NCBI RefSeq assembly: GCF_003185655.1
Contig: NZ_QHJQ01000003.1
Span: 310,001-374,000 of the forward strand
Direction of reading: 5' to 3'
DNA: 64,000 bases
Source: Coraliomargarita sinensis
Lineage (GTDB): Bacteria > Verrucomicrobiota > Verrucomicrobiia > Opitutales > Coraliomargaritaceae
This document shows, piece after piece, positions 17,010 to 26,442 of this stretch. How positions within the stretch are numbered: position 1 is the first letter of the stretch; the number at the start of each line of letters is the position of its first letter. Made by a program: the position numbers and the translations under genes. The notes below the pieces were generated by a model. That model saw nothing but the letters and a program-made list of their open reading frames with translations, was not told the DNA's origin and did not search any database.

Positions 17010-18590
17010 CTAGTCCCTGAAAGTCCTCAACCCGGGCACTGGCTCACGGGAAGCCGGAAAGTTTTCAAAAATCGGCTCTCCGCTATCGGGGTCTTTGGGA
17101 TTGGAGAATAGCGAGGGCGTGGATTCAAAGAGCTCCCCATTACCAAAGGCACGGGGATCACCATCGGCGATCAGCTTGGCATCGAGTTTGACTTCAAGCC
17201 GTTTGGCCAGTTCACGGTAGTTGTCCTGCTGCGCCAGGTTATGCAGGCAGGCAACATCACGGCGTAGATCGAACAGCTCCAGCGCGGGACGCTTACGGGT
17301 GTAGCGGTCGAAAAAGGGTTGAATGCCCGGTTCCTTCCGATTTTCGAGAATGTGCGCCATGGCGAGTGCACTGTCGCGCCACATGAAGTCCTTGTAGTGT
17401 GGTGGCGGGCCCGCAGGCCAACGCTCCGGCTCGTAATTTTTGACCAGGAGAAATTCATCAGTGCGAAGGGCGCGGATCGGGTAGCTCCGGTTCCACTCGC
17501 GGGCCGGATTGTGCTTTTCCTTGCCCCAGACCACGAAAGGGTTAACCGGATTTTGGGTGAACCCGTCGAGATTCAGAATATTGGGCAGCGTCGTCGCCAT
17601 CATGCCGGACGGCACGTCACAACCGGCGGCCTCTAGAAAGAAAGCGGCCACTTCGGGCACGGAGACAAGTGCGTCCGTAGCAGCCCCCGCTTCGATACCA
17701 GCGGGCCAGGAAATCACAAAGGGCACATGGTGGCCGTATTCGTAGGACTGCATCTTGGCATGGGGAAAAGGCATGCCGTTGTCGGAAGTGACGACGATGA
17801 TGGTATTTTTGTATAAGTCGTGCTCCTTGAGGATTGAAATGAAGCGGCCGATGTCACGGTCCAGTTCATCGATCTCGTAGGCGTACTCGTTGAAATCCCT
17901 GCGTACCACCGTCGCGTCGGGCAATGATGACGGAATATCGAGTCTGGCAGGATCCAAACCGTGCGCTTCGGCCGCGCCGTTGCGGTAGGGCCGGTGCGGC
18001 TCCCAGGAGCTGAAGGTGAAGTGAAAAGGGCGGTCCGGATGCTGACTGAGGAATTCGCGGAAGTTCGCCGCGTAATCGATATTGTTCCAGGAGTGAATGT
18101 CGTCCTTGTCCCGGGAAATCCGATGCTGGTTGAATTTCCGCCCGTAGGGGTCCTTCTGCTGGCCGACCTCGTCGTTCTCCCAGAACGGGCCGCAGGATTT
18201 ACCTGTGTAGCCGACGCGGTAGCCCGACGCTTCAAGCAGGTGAGTATAGAGCGGAAACTTTGCCGGAATGAAGCCACCGTGAATGCCGCCCTCCTCCATC
18301 TGATAAAAATGCCGGCCCGCCAGAATCGAGGCCCGACTCGGCGCGCAGGACGGGGCCGAGACGAAAGCATTGTTAAAGAGAACCCCTTCACGGGCCAGGG
18401 TATCGAAGTGCGGGGTGCTCAACCAATCCGTGCCGTAAGCTCCTGCGTGAGGCCAGGACTGATCGTCACTCAAGACAACCAGAATATTCGGTCCCTCCGT
18501 AATGTCCCCGGAGGATGCGTCGGCTCCATAGAGAATACTACAGATCGTAGCCCCTACGAGTATGAGACCGATCCTTGTACATTTTGACAT
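17010..18590 (-). CDS. Secreted sulfatase (type I, formylglycine-dependent)
   Basis: Hydrolyses sulfate esters, most likely on polysaccharides. The 526-residue protein has a signal peptide (about 1-23), the metal-binding DDQ (42-44) after the first strand, and the activation motif CAPSR at 82-86, in which Cys82 would be converted to formylglycine, followed by ASILAGR. The second metal site is SDNGMPFPHAK in the middle of the chain. Substrate cannot be told from sequence. It is alone, convergent with the histidine kinase and 26 bp downstream of the EVE gene. Many sulfatases are typical of marine Opitutae. Confidence 0.93.
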   Translation of the reverse strand: MSKCTRIGLILVGATICSILYGADASSGDITEGPNILVVLSDDQSWPHAGAYGTDWLSTPHFDTLAREGVLFNNAFVSAPSCAPSRASILAGRHFYQMEEGGIHGGFIPAKFPLYTHLLEASGYRVGYTGKSCGPFWENDEVGQQKDPYGRKFNQHRISRDKDDIHSWNNIDYAANFREFLSQHPDRPFHFTFSSWEPHRPYRNGAAEAHGLDPARLDIPSSLPDATVVRRDFNEYAYEIDELDRDIGRFISILKEHDLYKNTIIVVTSDNGMPFPHAKMQSYEYGHHVPFVISWPAGIEAGAATDALVSVPEVAAFFLEAAGCDVPSGMMATTLPNILNLDGFTQNPVNPFVVWGKEKHNPAREWNRSYPIRALRTDEFLLVKNYEPERWPAGPPPHYKDFMWRDSALAMAHILENRKEPGIQPFFDRYTRKRPALELFDLRRDVACLHNLAQQDNYRELAKRLEVKLDAKLIADGDPRAFGNGELFESTPSLFSNPKDPDSGEPIFENFPASREPVPGLRTFRD

Positions 18591-18616
18591 GGCGGCAAGT
18601 TACTTGGGCTGGATGC

Positions 18617-19087
18617 TTAGCTCTTCCGCATGCCAGCCTTTTTAATCGCCTGGAACTCGGCTTTGGTCACCGGTGTGATAGAAAGACGGTTGCCGCGTTG
18701 AATGAGGCGCATTTCCGAGCACTCGGGGATGGTCTTGATTTCATCCAGCGGCACATAGCGCTTGAGGTCGGCCTTGAATTTGACGTCGACCAGCATCCAG
18801 CGGGGGTTGTCCGGGTCGCTCTTCGGATCGTAGTAGTTCGACTTCTTATCAAAAGCGGTGAAGTCCGGATAAGGTTTGCTGGCCACCTCCGCGATCCCGG
18901 CCACACCGGGCGGCTTGGTGTTGGAATGGTAGAAGAGGATCTGGTCCCCTATTTTCATATCGTCACGCATGAAGTTGCGCGCCTGATAGTTGCGAATACC
19001 GTCCCAGGGCTCAGTTTGATTTTTACAGGCCTTGAGGTCTCCAAAAGAGAAGACATCCGGCTCGGATTTCATTAACCAATATTGCAT
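18617..19087 (-). CDS. EVE-domain protein
   Basis: A 156-residue single-domain protein of the EVE/PUA-like fold, starting MQYWLMKSEPDVFSF, with the typical WDGIRNYQARNF and GDQILFYHSN segments. EVE domains have an aromatic cage proposed to read modified bases in DNA or RNA; no ligand is established for this branch. The start codon follows a heptamer tandem repeat and has no Shine-Dalgarno. The gene lies between parB and a sulfatase; a role in modified nucleic acid recognition is inferred from the family only. Confidence 0.9.
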   Translation of the reverse strand: MQYWLMKSEPDVFSFGDLKACKNQTEPWDGIRNYQARNFMRDDMKIGDQILFYHSNTKPPGVAGIAEVASKPYPDFTAFDKKSNYYDPKSDPDNPRWMLVDVKFKADLKRYVPLDEIKTIPECSEMRLIQRGNRLSITPVTKAEFQAIKKAGMRKS

Positions 19088-19089
19088 AA

Positions 19090-19143
<54 letters not shown>

Positions 19144-19208
19144 AGGAAAAGGATAATCAATCGCTCAGACCACACAAGTGCCTACAACAATTTCACCTCT
19201 CACTCCAG

Positions 19209-20183
19209 TCACTGGAGCCCCAGTTTTTCGAGAATGCGGTCGAGGTCGTCGTTACCGTAGTATTCGATAGTGATCTTACCTTTCTTCGGGGAGTGCTGCA
19301 GTGCGACTCGCGTATTGAAGTGATCGCCCATGCGCTTTTCAAGGTCACGGATCGCGGTGCTCTCGGCTTCGGGCACCTTGCGCGATTTACCGCTCTTGGA
19401 ACCGCCACCGGTTTCTTTGAGACGCCGCACTTGTAGTTCAGCTTCCCGCACGCTCATGCCGGTCTCGATGATGCGCCGCGCGAGCAGCCTGCGGTGCTCC
19501 TCACTCTCCAAGCCAAGAAGCACCTTTGCATGACCAGTGGAAATGAGCCGCCGACTGAGAAAGCCCTGGATCTCGGAACTCAGTGTGAGTAAGCGCAGAG
19601 CATTGGCTACGGCGGCACGACTTTTTCCGACCCGCTCGGACGCGGCTTCCTGCGTGAGGTCAAAGTCGCGCACCAAGCTTGCGTAGCCGAGCGCTTCGTC
19701 GATGGGATTCAAGTTCTCACGCTGAAGATTCTCAATCAGAGCCAAGGTCGCGGAGGAGGCGTCACTCGCCTCGATAATCCGTGCCGGAATCGTATCGCGC
19801 TTCAGTTGCTGGTAGGCACGGAAACGGCGCTCGCCGGCGATCAGTTCATATTTCTTCTGCTTTTGCCGGACGACGATCGGTTGAATCAGGCCCTCCGCTA
19901 CGATACTCTTGGCCAGTTCCTCGATGTGCTGAGGGTTGATCTCCCGGCGTGGCTGGTAAGGATTGGCGACAATATCCTTGAGGTTGATCTCGGAGTAGCC
20001 GGGCACATTGGGCAGGGATTTCGCCTCAGCAGGTGTCACGGCGGACTTCTTGGTCGCCACCTTCTTAGCCGCCGTTTTGGCTGCTTTCTTTGGGGGAGCG
20101 GACTGTGATTTTTCTGCGTTGTTGCCAGCGCCGGAAATCAGCCCGCCGAGGCCACGACCGAGTCGGGATTTTGAACTAGACAT
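19209..20183 (-). CDS. parB: Chromosome partitioning protein ParB
   Basis: CTP-dependent parS-binding clamp for chromosome segregation. The 324-residue protein has a start MSSSKSRLGRGLGGL (ParA-stimulating segment), a Lys/Ala-rich linker (about 30-50), the N-terminal CTPase domain with GERRFR (117-122) and ENLQRENLNP (151-160), a helix-turn-helix (about 170-200) and a C-terminal dimerisation domain. The usual parA partner is not next to it; instead a LysM protein ends 2 bp upstream. No canonical parS 16-mer was noticed in the window. Confidence 0.96.
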   Translation of the reverse strand: MSSSKSRLGRGLGGLISGAGNNAEKSQSAPPKKAAKTAAKKVATKKSAVTPAEAKSLPNVPGYSEINLKDIVANPYQPRREINPQHIEELAKSIVAEGLIQPIVVRQKQKKYELIAGERRFRAYQQLKRDTIPARIIEASDASSATLALIENLQRENLNPIDEALGYASLVRDFDLTQEAASERVGKSRAAVANALRLLTLSSEIQGFLSRRLISTGHAKVLLGLESEEHRRLLARRIIETGMSVREAELQVRRLKETGGGSKSGKSRKVPEAESTAIRDLEKRMGDHFNTRVALQHSPKKGKITIEYYGNDDLDRILEKLGLQ

Positions 20184-20185
20184 AT

Positions 20186-20794
20186 TTACTGTGCGATCGG
20201 GATGAAAATAGTCTGTCCCACTTGAAGGTCGCGGGCCGGATTGACAATCTTGTTCGCATTCTGGATGTGTTTGATATTCGAACCATGCTCGCGGGCAATC
20301 TTACTCAGAGTATCTCCGCTTCGCACGGTATAAGTGATTCCCGTTTTGGGATAGTCGCTGGAAAAGTGAACGGGAGTTGATACCTGTGGCTCGCTGCCCA
20401 CCGCTTCGGCGACCGTATTGACGGCCTTTTGGGTCTCTTTGGCAAGAACTTCCATTTGCCGGTTCATTTCGGCGAGGATCTGCTCCTTTTGGCTGGCATC
20501 GGCCGCCTTGTATTCCCGGCGGACTGCGTCAATTGCAGTGCTCAAACTTGAAATCTGAGCGTTCGTCTGGTTGCTAGAGGTGGCTGCTGCCAACTGAGCG
20601 CGCAATTGCTTATTGAGTCGATGCATCTGCTCAATCTCAAGCCGCAGTGTCTTAACTTGCTGCTCCATTTGGCTCACGTCCTGACTGAGGTTGGCTACGG
20701 TGACCCGCAGGCTGTCAGACTGGGCGAACAGCGACGGTGACGTCACTAAAGCACCCAAGCTTAGAGACATGGCAAAATACAATCTACGCATCAT
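20186..20794 (-). CDS. Secreted coiled-coil LysM protein
   Basis: I start this at the ATG at 20794 (202 residues, or 20791, one codon later) because it gives a clean signal peptide (MMRRLYFAMSLSLG..., cleaved after SLFAQ); the longer frame from 20860 adds 22 unlikely residues. After the signal comes a coiled coil (about 30-110) with heptads rich in Leu, Gln and Glu, then a C-terminal LysM domain (about 155-200, YTVRSGDTLSKIAREHG) that binds peptidoglycan. The layout resembles YgbF/TolB-associated or cell-division envelope proteins. It is 2 bp upstream of parB, probably one transcript. Confidence 0.8.
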   Translation of the reverse strand: MMRRLYFAMSLSLGALVTSPSLFAQSDSLRVTVANLSQDVSQMEQQVKTLRLEIEQMHRLNKQLRAQLAAATSSNQTNAQISSLSTAIDAVRREYKAADASQKEQILAEMNRQMEVLAKETQKAVNTVAEAVGSEPQVSTPVHFSSDYPKTGITYTVRSGDTLSKIAREHGSNIKHIQNANKIVNPARDLQVGQTIFIPIAQ

Positions 20795-20976
20795 AATACA
20801 CGACGATTGTTTCGGCCGATAAAAAGTCAAAACCAGAAAACAACACGCTGCGACTAGCAAGTGGGGATGACTCGTCTTATTCTTATGATAAAAATCGTAA
20901 AACTGTTGAATGCCATCGGTGGAGACGAAAGTGCTTTCAAAAGGAACACTGCAGACTCCCGAATGTAAGAGAGAGC

Positions 20977-21005
20977 TTTACATCTAATTATTAATTGGGA
21001 TATTG
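20977..21005 (+). promoter_or_regulatory. Candidate sigma-70 promoter of the TPR/ExbBD operon
   Basis: TTTACA at 20977-20982 is followed after 16-17 bases by GATATT/ATATTG (20999-21005), 52 bases before the chosen start at 21057. The surrounding DNA is AT-rich compared with neighbouring genes. It fits the consensus moderately and the orientation well. Confidence 0.4.
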
Positions 21006-21056
21006 CTTACGTTTAGTCTCACCAATCGTTACATCATAACAAAACTGTTCCCTAAA

Positions 21057-24000
21057 ATGGCTGGTTTTCGCAGCAAAATTTTTACATACCTCGCCGCTCT
21101 TCTCATTGCCGGAACTCTGGCCGGTCAAAGTACGCCAACGACCGCGAACCCAGAAGAGCTCGGCGACCAGTCCCTCAACGAGCAAGTCATCAAGCTGGTG
21201 GGGGAAAACGAGTTTCTCCAGGCCCGCCCCTTCCTTCTTGAGATGAAGAAGCGGATGGAGGAGCAGGACAACAAGGAGAACATGGAAGCGATCGCTTTCT
21301 TTTTAGCCTCAGCCCACCTGCAGGAGTATCAGGAGACGGAGAAAGAGGAATCTTTGCAAAATGCGGTCAAAGCTTTCGAAGAATACATCGAGAAATACCC
21401 CAGCGGGCCGAGAAAAATCATCGCCCTGCTTAATCTCGGCGACGCTTATTCGGACCTGAAGCAATATGGCAAAGCAATTACCACCTACACCCAGATCTAC
21501 AACAATCCCAGAACGAGTGGCTCCGTACGGAACGATATCAGACGCGTCATCGCAAAAACATATCTGAAAACAGACAAGCCGGAAGCGGGTATGCCCTACT
21601 TCATGGAAGCTTATGAACAAGCCATTCTGGACGAAGAGGCCAAAGCCGAAGCCGCCACATGGCTGCTGCAGGCCTACCTCTCGAAAGGCGACATCGACGC
21701 GATCCTGCCCTACTTCAATGATCTGACCGGTAAAAAGGCAGCTCTCTACAACCCGAAATTCAACGTTACCCTGATCAAAGCCGGGGACCAGCTCTTCGAG
21801 AGTGGGAATTACGACTTTGCGATTCTCTTCTACGCGATTGTTAAGAAGAAACAGGATATCGTCGCCTTTTATGAGCAAGCCGTTCAGCAGTTGAAGACTG
21901 CGCTTGATTACAAAGCCCCCGGTTCAGAGGAAGCCATATCCATTGAAAAACGCCTCCGGGAAGCCGAAGCCAACCTTAAGGCGGTTAAAGGTATTCGAGA
22001 TTACGATGCAGACGTCAGGTGGCGCTCCGCTCGTGTGTTGCTCGAATCGGAGCGCACATGGGAAGCCCTCTGGTCCTTCTACAACCTCATGCTCGACTAT
22101 CCCGAGCACGAGCAGGCGGAAGAATTCCTCTTCTTGGCATTCAGCCAGGCACGCGAGGTCAAAGACGACTTCATGCTGGAAAAGCTGGCGAAAGACTACC
22201 TCGGTCGTGACGAGTATAAAAAATACCAAGGACAAATCACCCTCGACCTCGCCAGCTACTATCAGGAACAGGGCCAGGAACAAGAGTTCTACGATCTCGC
22301 AACCAGGTATCTGGACGAAGGTCCCGAACAAGACGAAGTTGGCGCGCAACTGGCCAACCTTCTCGCTATTTTCCTATTGGAGAAAGAGCGCTACGCCGAG
22401 CTCTCCGAACGAATGGAGCGTTACAGCAAAGCCTACTCAAACCTGGATGCAACTCAGGAGTCGGCCAGATACTGGCGCTCCCTGGGGCTGACAATTGCAG
22501 CTGATTACAATCGTGCCTTGGAAAGCTTCAATGAGTTCATCGATGAATATGGTGGCAGCAGCATGTTCTCAGAGGATGCTTACTATCGCCGTGCAATCTG
22601 CGTTTATGGCGCCCAAAACGCTCAAGAGGCTTACAGCCTGTTCGCAGATTTCGTCGAGCGCTATCCGAACAGCAAGCGCCGAGGTGAAGCCGAACTGTAC
22701 CTCGGCGATATCATGCGTGAGAAGAACGACATGGATAGTGCACTCGAGCACTACAAGAAAGTGGAAGACTTCACAGACAATCTTACTTTCATCACAAAGG
22801 CGACCTTCGCGATATCCGAGGTCTATGAAATGAAGCAAAACGACGAGGAAGCCGTCAAGGCGCTGGTTTCCTATATCGACCGCTACGGTGATGACGCCGA
22901 ACTGGGGGAAGCTTATCTGCGCCTCGGAAGATTCGAAGAGCGGCAGGGACGTATTGCCGAACGCTTCAAATACAACTCGCTCGGCCTGCAAGCCACGGCT
23001 AACGATCCCACGCGATATGCCGCCGATCAGATTTTACTGGAGTATGTCAAAGACTACCCGATTTACGTCACGAACTATGAGGCCGCCATCGATCTGATCG
23101 AATCCCTTCTGGATGATGCCGCTTATCGCGACAGCATCATCAAGGACCGTGCCGCTCAGTACAAATTCTTCCAATCTGATGAGGGGCAGAAAGTGGACCC
23201 CAACCTGACGCAGAAAATCGTACGCGACCGGGACTTCCGCAAGAAGCTGACAGCGAATCCGGAAAATATCCTCAGCGGGCTTCGTTCCGACTACAACGAA
23301 AAGCTGGATCAGCTCGCACCCTACAAACCGGAGCTGATTTTCTCCAAGCTACTCGCCGAGGCCACTGGTTCGACGACAGTTCTTGAACTTCGAATCGCCA
23401 TGGGGCGGGAAAAACTCACCGACTCAGACATGCTCTTCCCTTTTACGGAAGAACAAGTCAAGAGTGCCTCTCCGGCTGTCATGTTGTGGCGTGCAAAGAA
23501 GCTAATGACGATGAATCCGGCTCAGGCAAATGCTCTACTTGAGGTTTCGCTCGAAAAGCACCCTTACGCTCCCAATCGCTATGAGACCATGCTGACGATG
23601 GCCGAAATCGCCAAGGGCCAGGCAGAAGGCAATCCGTCCAAAGAAAACTGGGAAAATGCATTGTCTCACTACGAGCGTGTCATTGAGCGCTTTGGAATGC
23701 GTGCCGAAAACGGCACCCCTTTCCTCGCGAAGGGCGAGATCCTGATCAAGCTTGAGCGCGAAGAGGAGGCCCTGAAGGTGCTCTCCGACATTCTCAGAAA
23801 TCCGGAGTGGCGCGGCAGGCCCCAAGCTGAAGCCCACCTGCATCTAGGCGTGGCCTACTACAACATGCAAAGCTACGCTCAAGCGCATGGCTTCTTTGAA
23901 AGGCTTATGCTCGGGTTCGCCGGTTTCCGCGACGAAGTCGCATTAGCTTATTACTGGGACCTCAAAACCCTGGAATCTATGAATGAGAGCGAGAGCGTTA

Positions 24001-24086
24001 ATCAGTTGCTCTCGGAAGTTCGCACTCGTGACGATCTGAAAGACACTAAAGGATACCGTTTAATCGAAGAAAACTATGCGCTTTAA
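21057..24086 (+). CDS. Large periplasmic TPR-repeat protein
   Basis: I start at the ATG at 21057 (1009 residues) because it gives a signal peptide (MAGFRSKIFTYLAALLIAG, cleaved after LAGQ); the frame opens at 21003. The mature protein is almost all helical TPR-type repeats (for example YPSGPRKIIALLNLGDAYSD, YPNSKRRGEAELYLGDIM, KGEILIKLEREEEALKVL), as in YbgF, BamD and tol-pal system TPR proteins. It opens an operon with a second TPR-like protein, ExbB and two ExbD genes, so it probably acts as a periplasmic scaffold for that proton-driven complex. The exact function is unknown. Confidence 0.85.
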   Translation: MAGFRSKIFTYLAALLIAGTLAGQSTPTTANPEELGDQSLNEQVIKLVGENEFLQARPFLLEMKKRMEEQDNKENMEAIAFFLASAHLQEYQETEKEESLQNAVKAFEEYIEKYPSGPRKIIALLNLGDAYSDLKQYGKAITTYTQIYNNPRTSGSVRNDIRRVIAKTYLKTDKPEAGMPYFMEAYEQAILDEEAKAEAATWLLQAYLSKGDIDAILPYFNDLTGKKAALYNPKFNVTLIKAGDQLFESGNYDFAILFYAIVKKKQDIVAFYEQAVQQLKTALDYKAPGSEEAISIEKRLREAEANLKAVKGIRDYDADVRWRSARVLLESERTWEALWSFYNLMLDYPEHEQAEEFLFLAFSQAREVKDDFMLEKLAKDYLGRDEYKKYQGQITLDLASYYQEQGQEQEFYDLATRYLDEGPEQDEVGAQLANLLAIFLLEKERYAELSERMERYSKAYSNLDATQESARYWRSLGLTIAADYNRALESFNEFIDEYGGSSMFSEDAYYRRAICVYGAQNAQEAYSLFADFVERYPNSKRRGEAELYLGDIMREKNDMDSALEHYKKVEDFTDNLTFITKATFAISEVYEMKQNDEEAVKALVSYIDRYGDDAELGEAYLRLGRFEERQGRIAERFKYNSLGLQATANDPTRYAADQILLEYVKDYPIYVTNYEAAIDLIESLLDDAAYRDSIIKDRAAQYKFFQSDEGQKVDPNLTQKIVRDRDFRKKLTANPENILSGLRSDYNEKLDQLAPYKPELIFSKLLAEATGSTTVLELRIAMGREKLTDSDMLFPFTEEQVKSASPAVMLWRAKKLMTMNPAQANALLEVSLEKHPYAPNRYETMLTMAEIAKGQAEGNPSKENWENALSHYERVIERFGMRAENGTPFLAKGEILIKLEREEEALKVLSDILRNPEWRGRPQAEAHLHLGVAYYNMQSYAQAHGFFERLMLGFAGFRDEVALAYYWDLKTLESMNESESVNQLLSEVRTRDDLKDTKGYRLIEENYAL

Positions 24087-25173
24087 TTTAAAGAAAACCC
24101 CGGCGGCCGTCTTAGCGGCCAGCATGGCGCTGGTGTGCTCTCTGAATGCACAGTCAGAGGCACAGAATTTCCGAATTAAGGAACCGATCCCTGTGACCAA
24201 CCAGGACGGACAGAAAATCATGCTGGTCGGCATGCAGGGAAATTCCGTCACTTTCCAGTTTGCCGGTATGGAGGGTGCAGAAGCCTCGATTCCCATTAAG
24301 GAGGATTCACAGATAAGGCTCACCTACTCTTATCCTGACAACTTCAGTGATATTCAGTTGAATGTCCTCAACGGCAATTACGATCAGGCACTGCGATCAA
24401 TCAGAAATCCTCCGATCGACTTGCTGCGTTTCCTTGTCGTCCCCGAGTCCAACTGTAATTTTCACCTCTACTCCGAAATTTACTATCGGGCACTGGTCTA
24501 CGCCGGTGCGCCCCAAGTTGCCGTTGAGGCGACATCGGCTATCCCCTGGAATAGCCCCAGCCTACCGCCGGTGTTTGTCGACCATGCCAGCACCTTGCTG
24601 GAGCGCATGGTAAACGAGAAGCGCATCAACTTCGCAGAAGATCTTCTCAACACCTTGCAGAAGGGACTTTCAGTCGCACAATTTTCCAACCTTGCCCTGC
24701 CGGTTGCTGATAAGCTCAGACTGCTGGGCGAAAATGAAATCGTGGAAAGCATCTACAACGTGCTCAGCCAGTCCTCAGACGAAACCATGCGCAAACTCGG
24801 CCGCATGTGGACTGCCTATAACCTCGCCAATACCGGCAGCACCGACGAGGCCAAGCGCCTACTGAATGAGATCGGCGAGGTGACCGAAGAAAGTCCTTTG
24901 TTCTCGATCTATTGCCTCGCCCAAGGCCGTCTGGCCCTGTCAGAAGAAAATTCTGTTCAGGCACTTCGCTACTTGTCCCGCGCCATGGTTCGGACCACTA
25001 TTGCCGACTCCTACAAACCAGAGATTTACTTTCTCATGATTCAATCCTATATGATGGACAAAAATAAGGTCCCTGCGAGCCGCCTGGCCAAAGAGATGGC
25101 TGTTTTCTATCCCAACAACATGTGGCGCAAATCAATCATCAACCGTTTCCCAGAAATCGAACAACAAAACTAA
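24076..25173 (+). CDS. Periplasmic TPR-like protein of the ExbBD operon
   Basis: A 365-residue protein that overlaps the previous gene by 11 bases. It has a signal peptide (about 1-25, ending SLNAQ), a beta-rich N-terminal domain (about 28-85, with KIMLVGMQGNSVTFQFAGM) and a helical repeat region (about 95-360) with TPR-like helix pairs such as DEAKRLLNEIGEVTEE. No catalytic motif is visible. The overlap and shared export signal imply it works with its neighbours as an accessory subunit at the outer or inner membrane. Confidence 0.75.
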   Translation: MRFNLKKTPAAVLAASMALVCSLNAQSEAQNFRIKEPIPVTNQDGQKIMLVGMQGNSVTFQFAGMEGAEASIPIKEDSQIRLTYSYPDNFSDIQLNVLNGNYDQALRSIRNPPIDLLRFLVVPESNCNFHLYSEIYYRALVYAGAPQVAVEATSAIPWNSPSLPPVFVDHASTLLERMVNEKRINFAEDLLNTLQKGLSVAQFSNLALPVADKLRLLGENEIVESIYNVLSQSSDETMRKLGRMWTAYNLANTGSTDEAKRLLNEIGEVTEESPLFSIYCLAQGRLALSEENSVQALRYLSRAMVRTTIADSYKPEIYFLMIQSYMMDKNKVPASRLAKEMAVFYPNNMWRKSIINRFPEIEQQN

Positions 25174-25201
25174 TTTACACTAACTTTTAATCCACACCCA
25201 T

Positions 25202-25984
25202 ATGAAGCTGAAAAAAAATCACATCCATACCATTCTCATCAGCGCAGGATTATTGATGGCACTCGTTCTGCCATTGTCTGCTCAAACAACAGGTAGTGAC
25301 GCGGATTCCACTGAGGAAATGGCGGAACTCACCGAGGACGCGCCTCCCGCTGAAAAATCTCTGCTCGACATGATCAAAGCTGGTGGTTGGGCTATGTGGC
25401 CACTCGGGCTGCTTTCCGTCGCGACAGTCGGCCTTGCCGTTTATAACGGGATCGCCCTGCGGAGTAGTAATTTTATCGACGATGAAGTGATCGACTCCGT
25501 CGAGAACAGCATCAATTCCGGCGATTTCGATGCCGCACGTGAACAGTGCGTCAATAACCCCGGCCCGGTGACCAACACAATTAGTCACGTCATCGACGAA
25601 ACTCTCCGGGGCGAGCAAGTGAATGCCGATTCCGTGGAAAAAGCCTTTGAAGCAGCGTCCACCAAAGAACTGACCGGCCCATACGTCATTGTAAACTACC
25701 TGTCCATCATTGCGGCGATTGCACCTATGCTCGGTCTACTCGGTACGGTTAGCGGCATGGTTAAAGCCTTCAACGCGATCGCGGCACAGGGCATGGGTAA
25801 GCCTGACATTCTTGCCGATAATATTTCGGAGGCGCTCATCACCACCGCGACCGGTATGTCCATCGGCATTCCCGCCATGTTCTTCTTTTTCTTCTTCAAG
25901 AACAAATATGGTAAGATTGTTTCTGAGATTACTTTGATTCTCGGCCGCTTCTACGGCGACATTGTTCGCTCCAGAAAGAGCTAA
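25202..25984 (+). CDS. ExbB/TolQ-family proton channel protein
   Basis: A 260-residue MotA/TolQ/ExbB subunit that, with ExbD, couples proton flow to work at the outer membrane. It carries an N-terminal signal-like helix (about 10-28, ending LSAQ) and an acidic periplasmic linker, then the three channel helices: one at about 58-80, and the conserved pair at about 162-190 ([20 protein letters not shown]) and 203-235. A run of six Phe (about residues 225-231) ends the last helix. The extra N-terminal segment is typical of planctomycete and verrucomicrobial ExbB. Two exbD genes follow. Confidence 0.93.
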   Translation: MKLKKNHIHTILISAGLLMALVLPLSAQTTGSDADSTEEMAELTEDAPPAEKSLLDMIKAGGWAMWPLGLLSVATVGLAVYNGIALRSSNFIDDEVIDSVENSINSGDFDAAREQCVNNPGPVTNTISHVIDETLRGEQVNADSVEKAFEAASTKELTGPYVIVNYLSIIAAIAPMLGLLGTVSGMVKAFNAIAAQGMGKPDILADNISEALITTATGMSIGIPAMFFFFFFKNKYGKIVSEITLILGRFYGDIVRSRKS

Positions 25985-26016
25985 TCGCATAAGCACAAGC
26001 TCAACCTACCTACGCG

Positions 26017-26427
26017 ATGAAGATTTGGAGACCAGACACCGAAGATGAGACGATCGATCTCACCCCGATGATCGACGTCGTCTTCCTGCTGATCGTCTTC
26101 TTTATGACGGTTGCCAATATGGTAACTGCGGAGAAGAAGGAGGTCGATATGCCGGTGGCGATCCACTCCGTCATCCCGGAGGAATTCGGTGGCCGTAACA
26201 CGGTAACGGTAATGCGTGATGGCAGTCTCTATGCCGGCGTCTACCCCACTGATCTCGATGGCCTGGAAGAAATCCTGAAAAGAGAACGGGAAAATGATCC
26301 GGAATTGAAGGTCTACATCCGTGCCGACAGTTACACGGAGCACCAATTCGTATACGACGTAATGGAGACTTGTGCGGGCGTTGGCATTTATAATGTCATC
26401 TTCGCAGCCTACCAGTCTGATAAGTAA
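26017..26427 (+). CDS. ExbD/TolR-family biopolymer transport protein (first copy)
   Basis: A 136-residue protein with the ExbD layout: short cytoplasmic N-terminus, a single membrane helix (about 18-40, [18 protein letters not shown]) carrying the proton-binding Asp in PMIDVVF, and a periplasmic domain. It follows exbB by 32 bp. The C-terminal ETCAGVGIYNVIFAAY matches the end of ExbD domains. The second copy downstream shares the helix but differs in the periplasmic part, so the two may form a heteromeric pair in the channel. Confidence 0.92.
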   Translation: MKIWRPDTEDETIDLTPMIDVVFLLIVFFMTVANMVTAEKKEVDMPVAIHSVIPEEFGGRNTVTVMRDGSLYAGVYPTDLDGLEEILKRERENDPELKVYIRADSYTEHQFVYDVMETCAGVGIYNVIFAAYQSDK

Positions 26428-26442
26428 AACCTTGTTAACATA

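Noticed and set aside
25876..25902. Phe-codon run (TTC/TTT) in exbB as a slippage or frameshift site
   Set aside because: The frame continues cleanly to the natural ExbB end; the run just encodes the end of a membrane helix.
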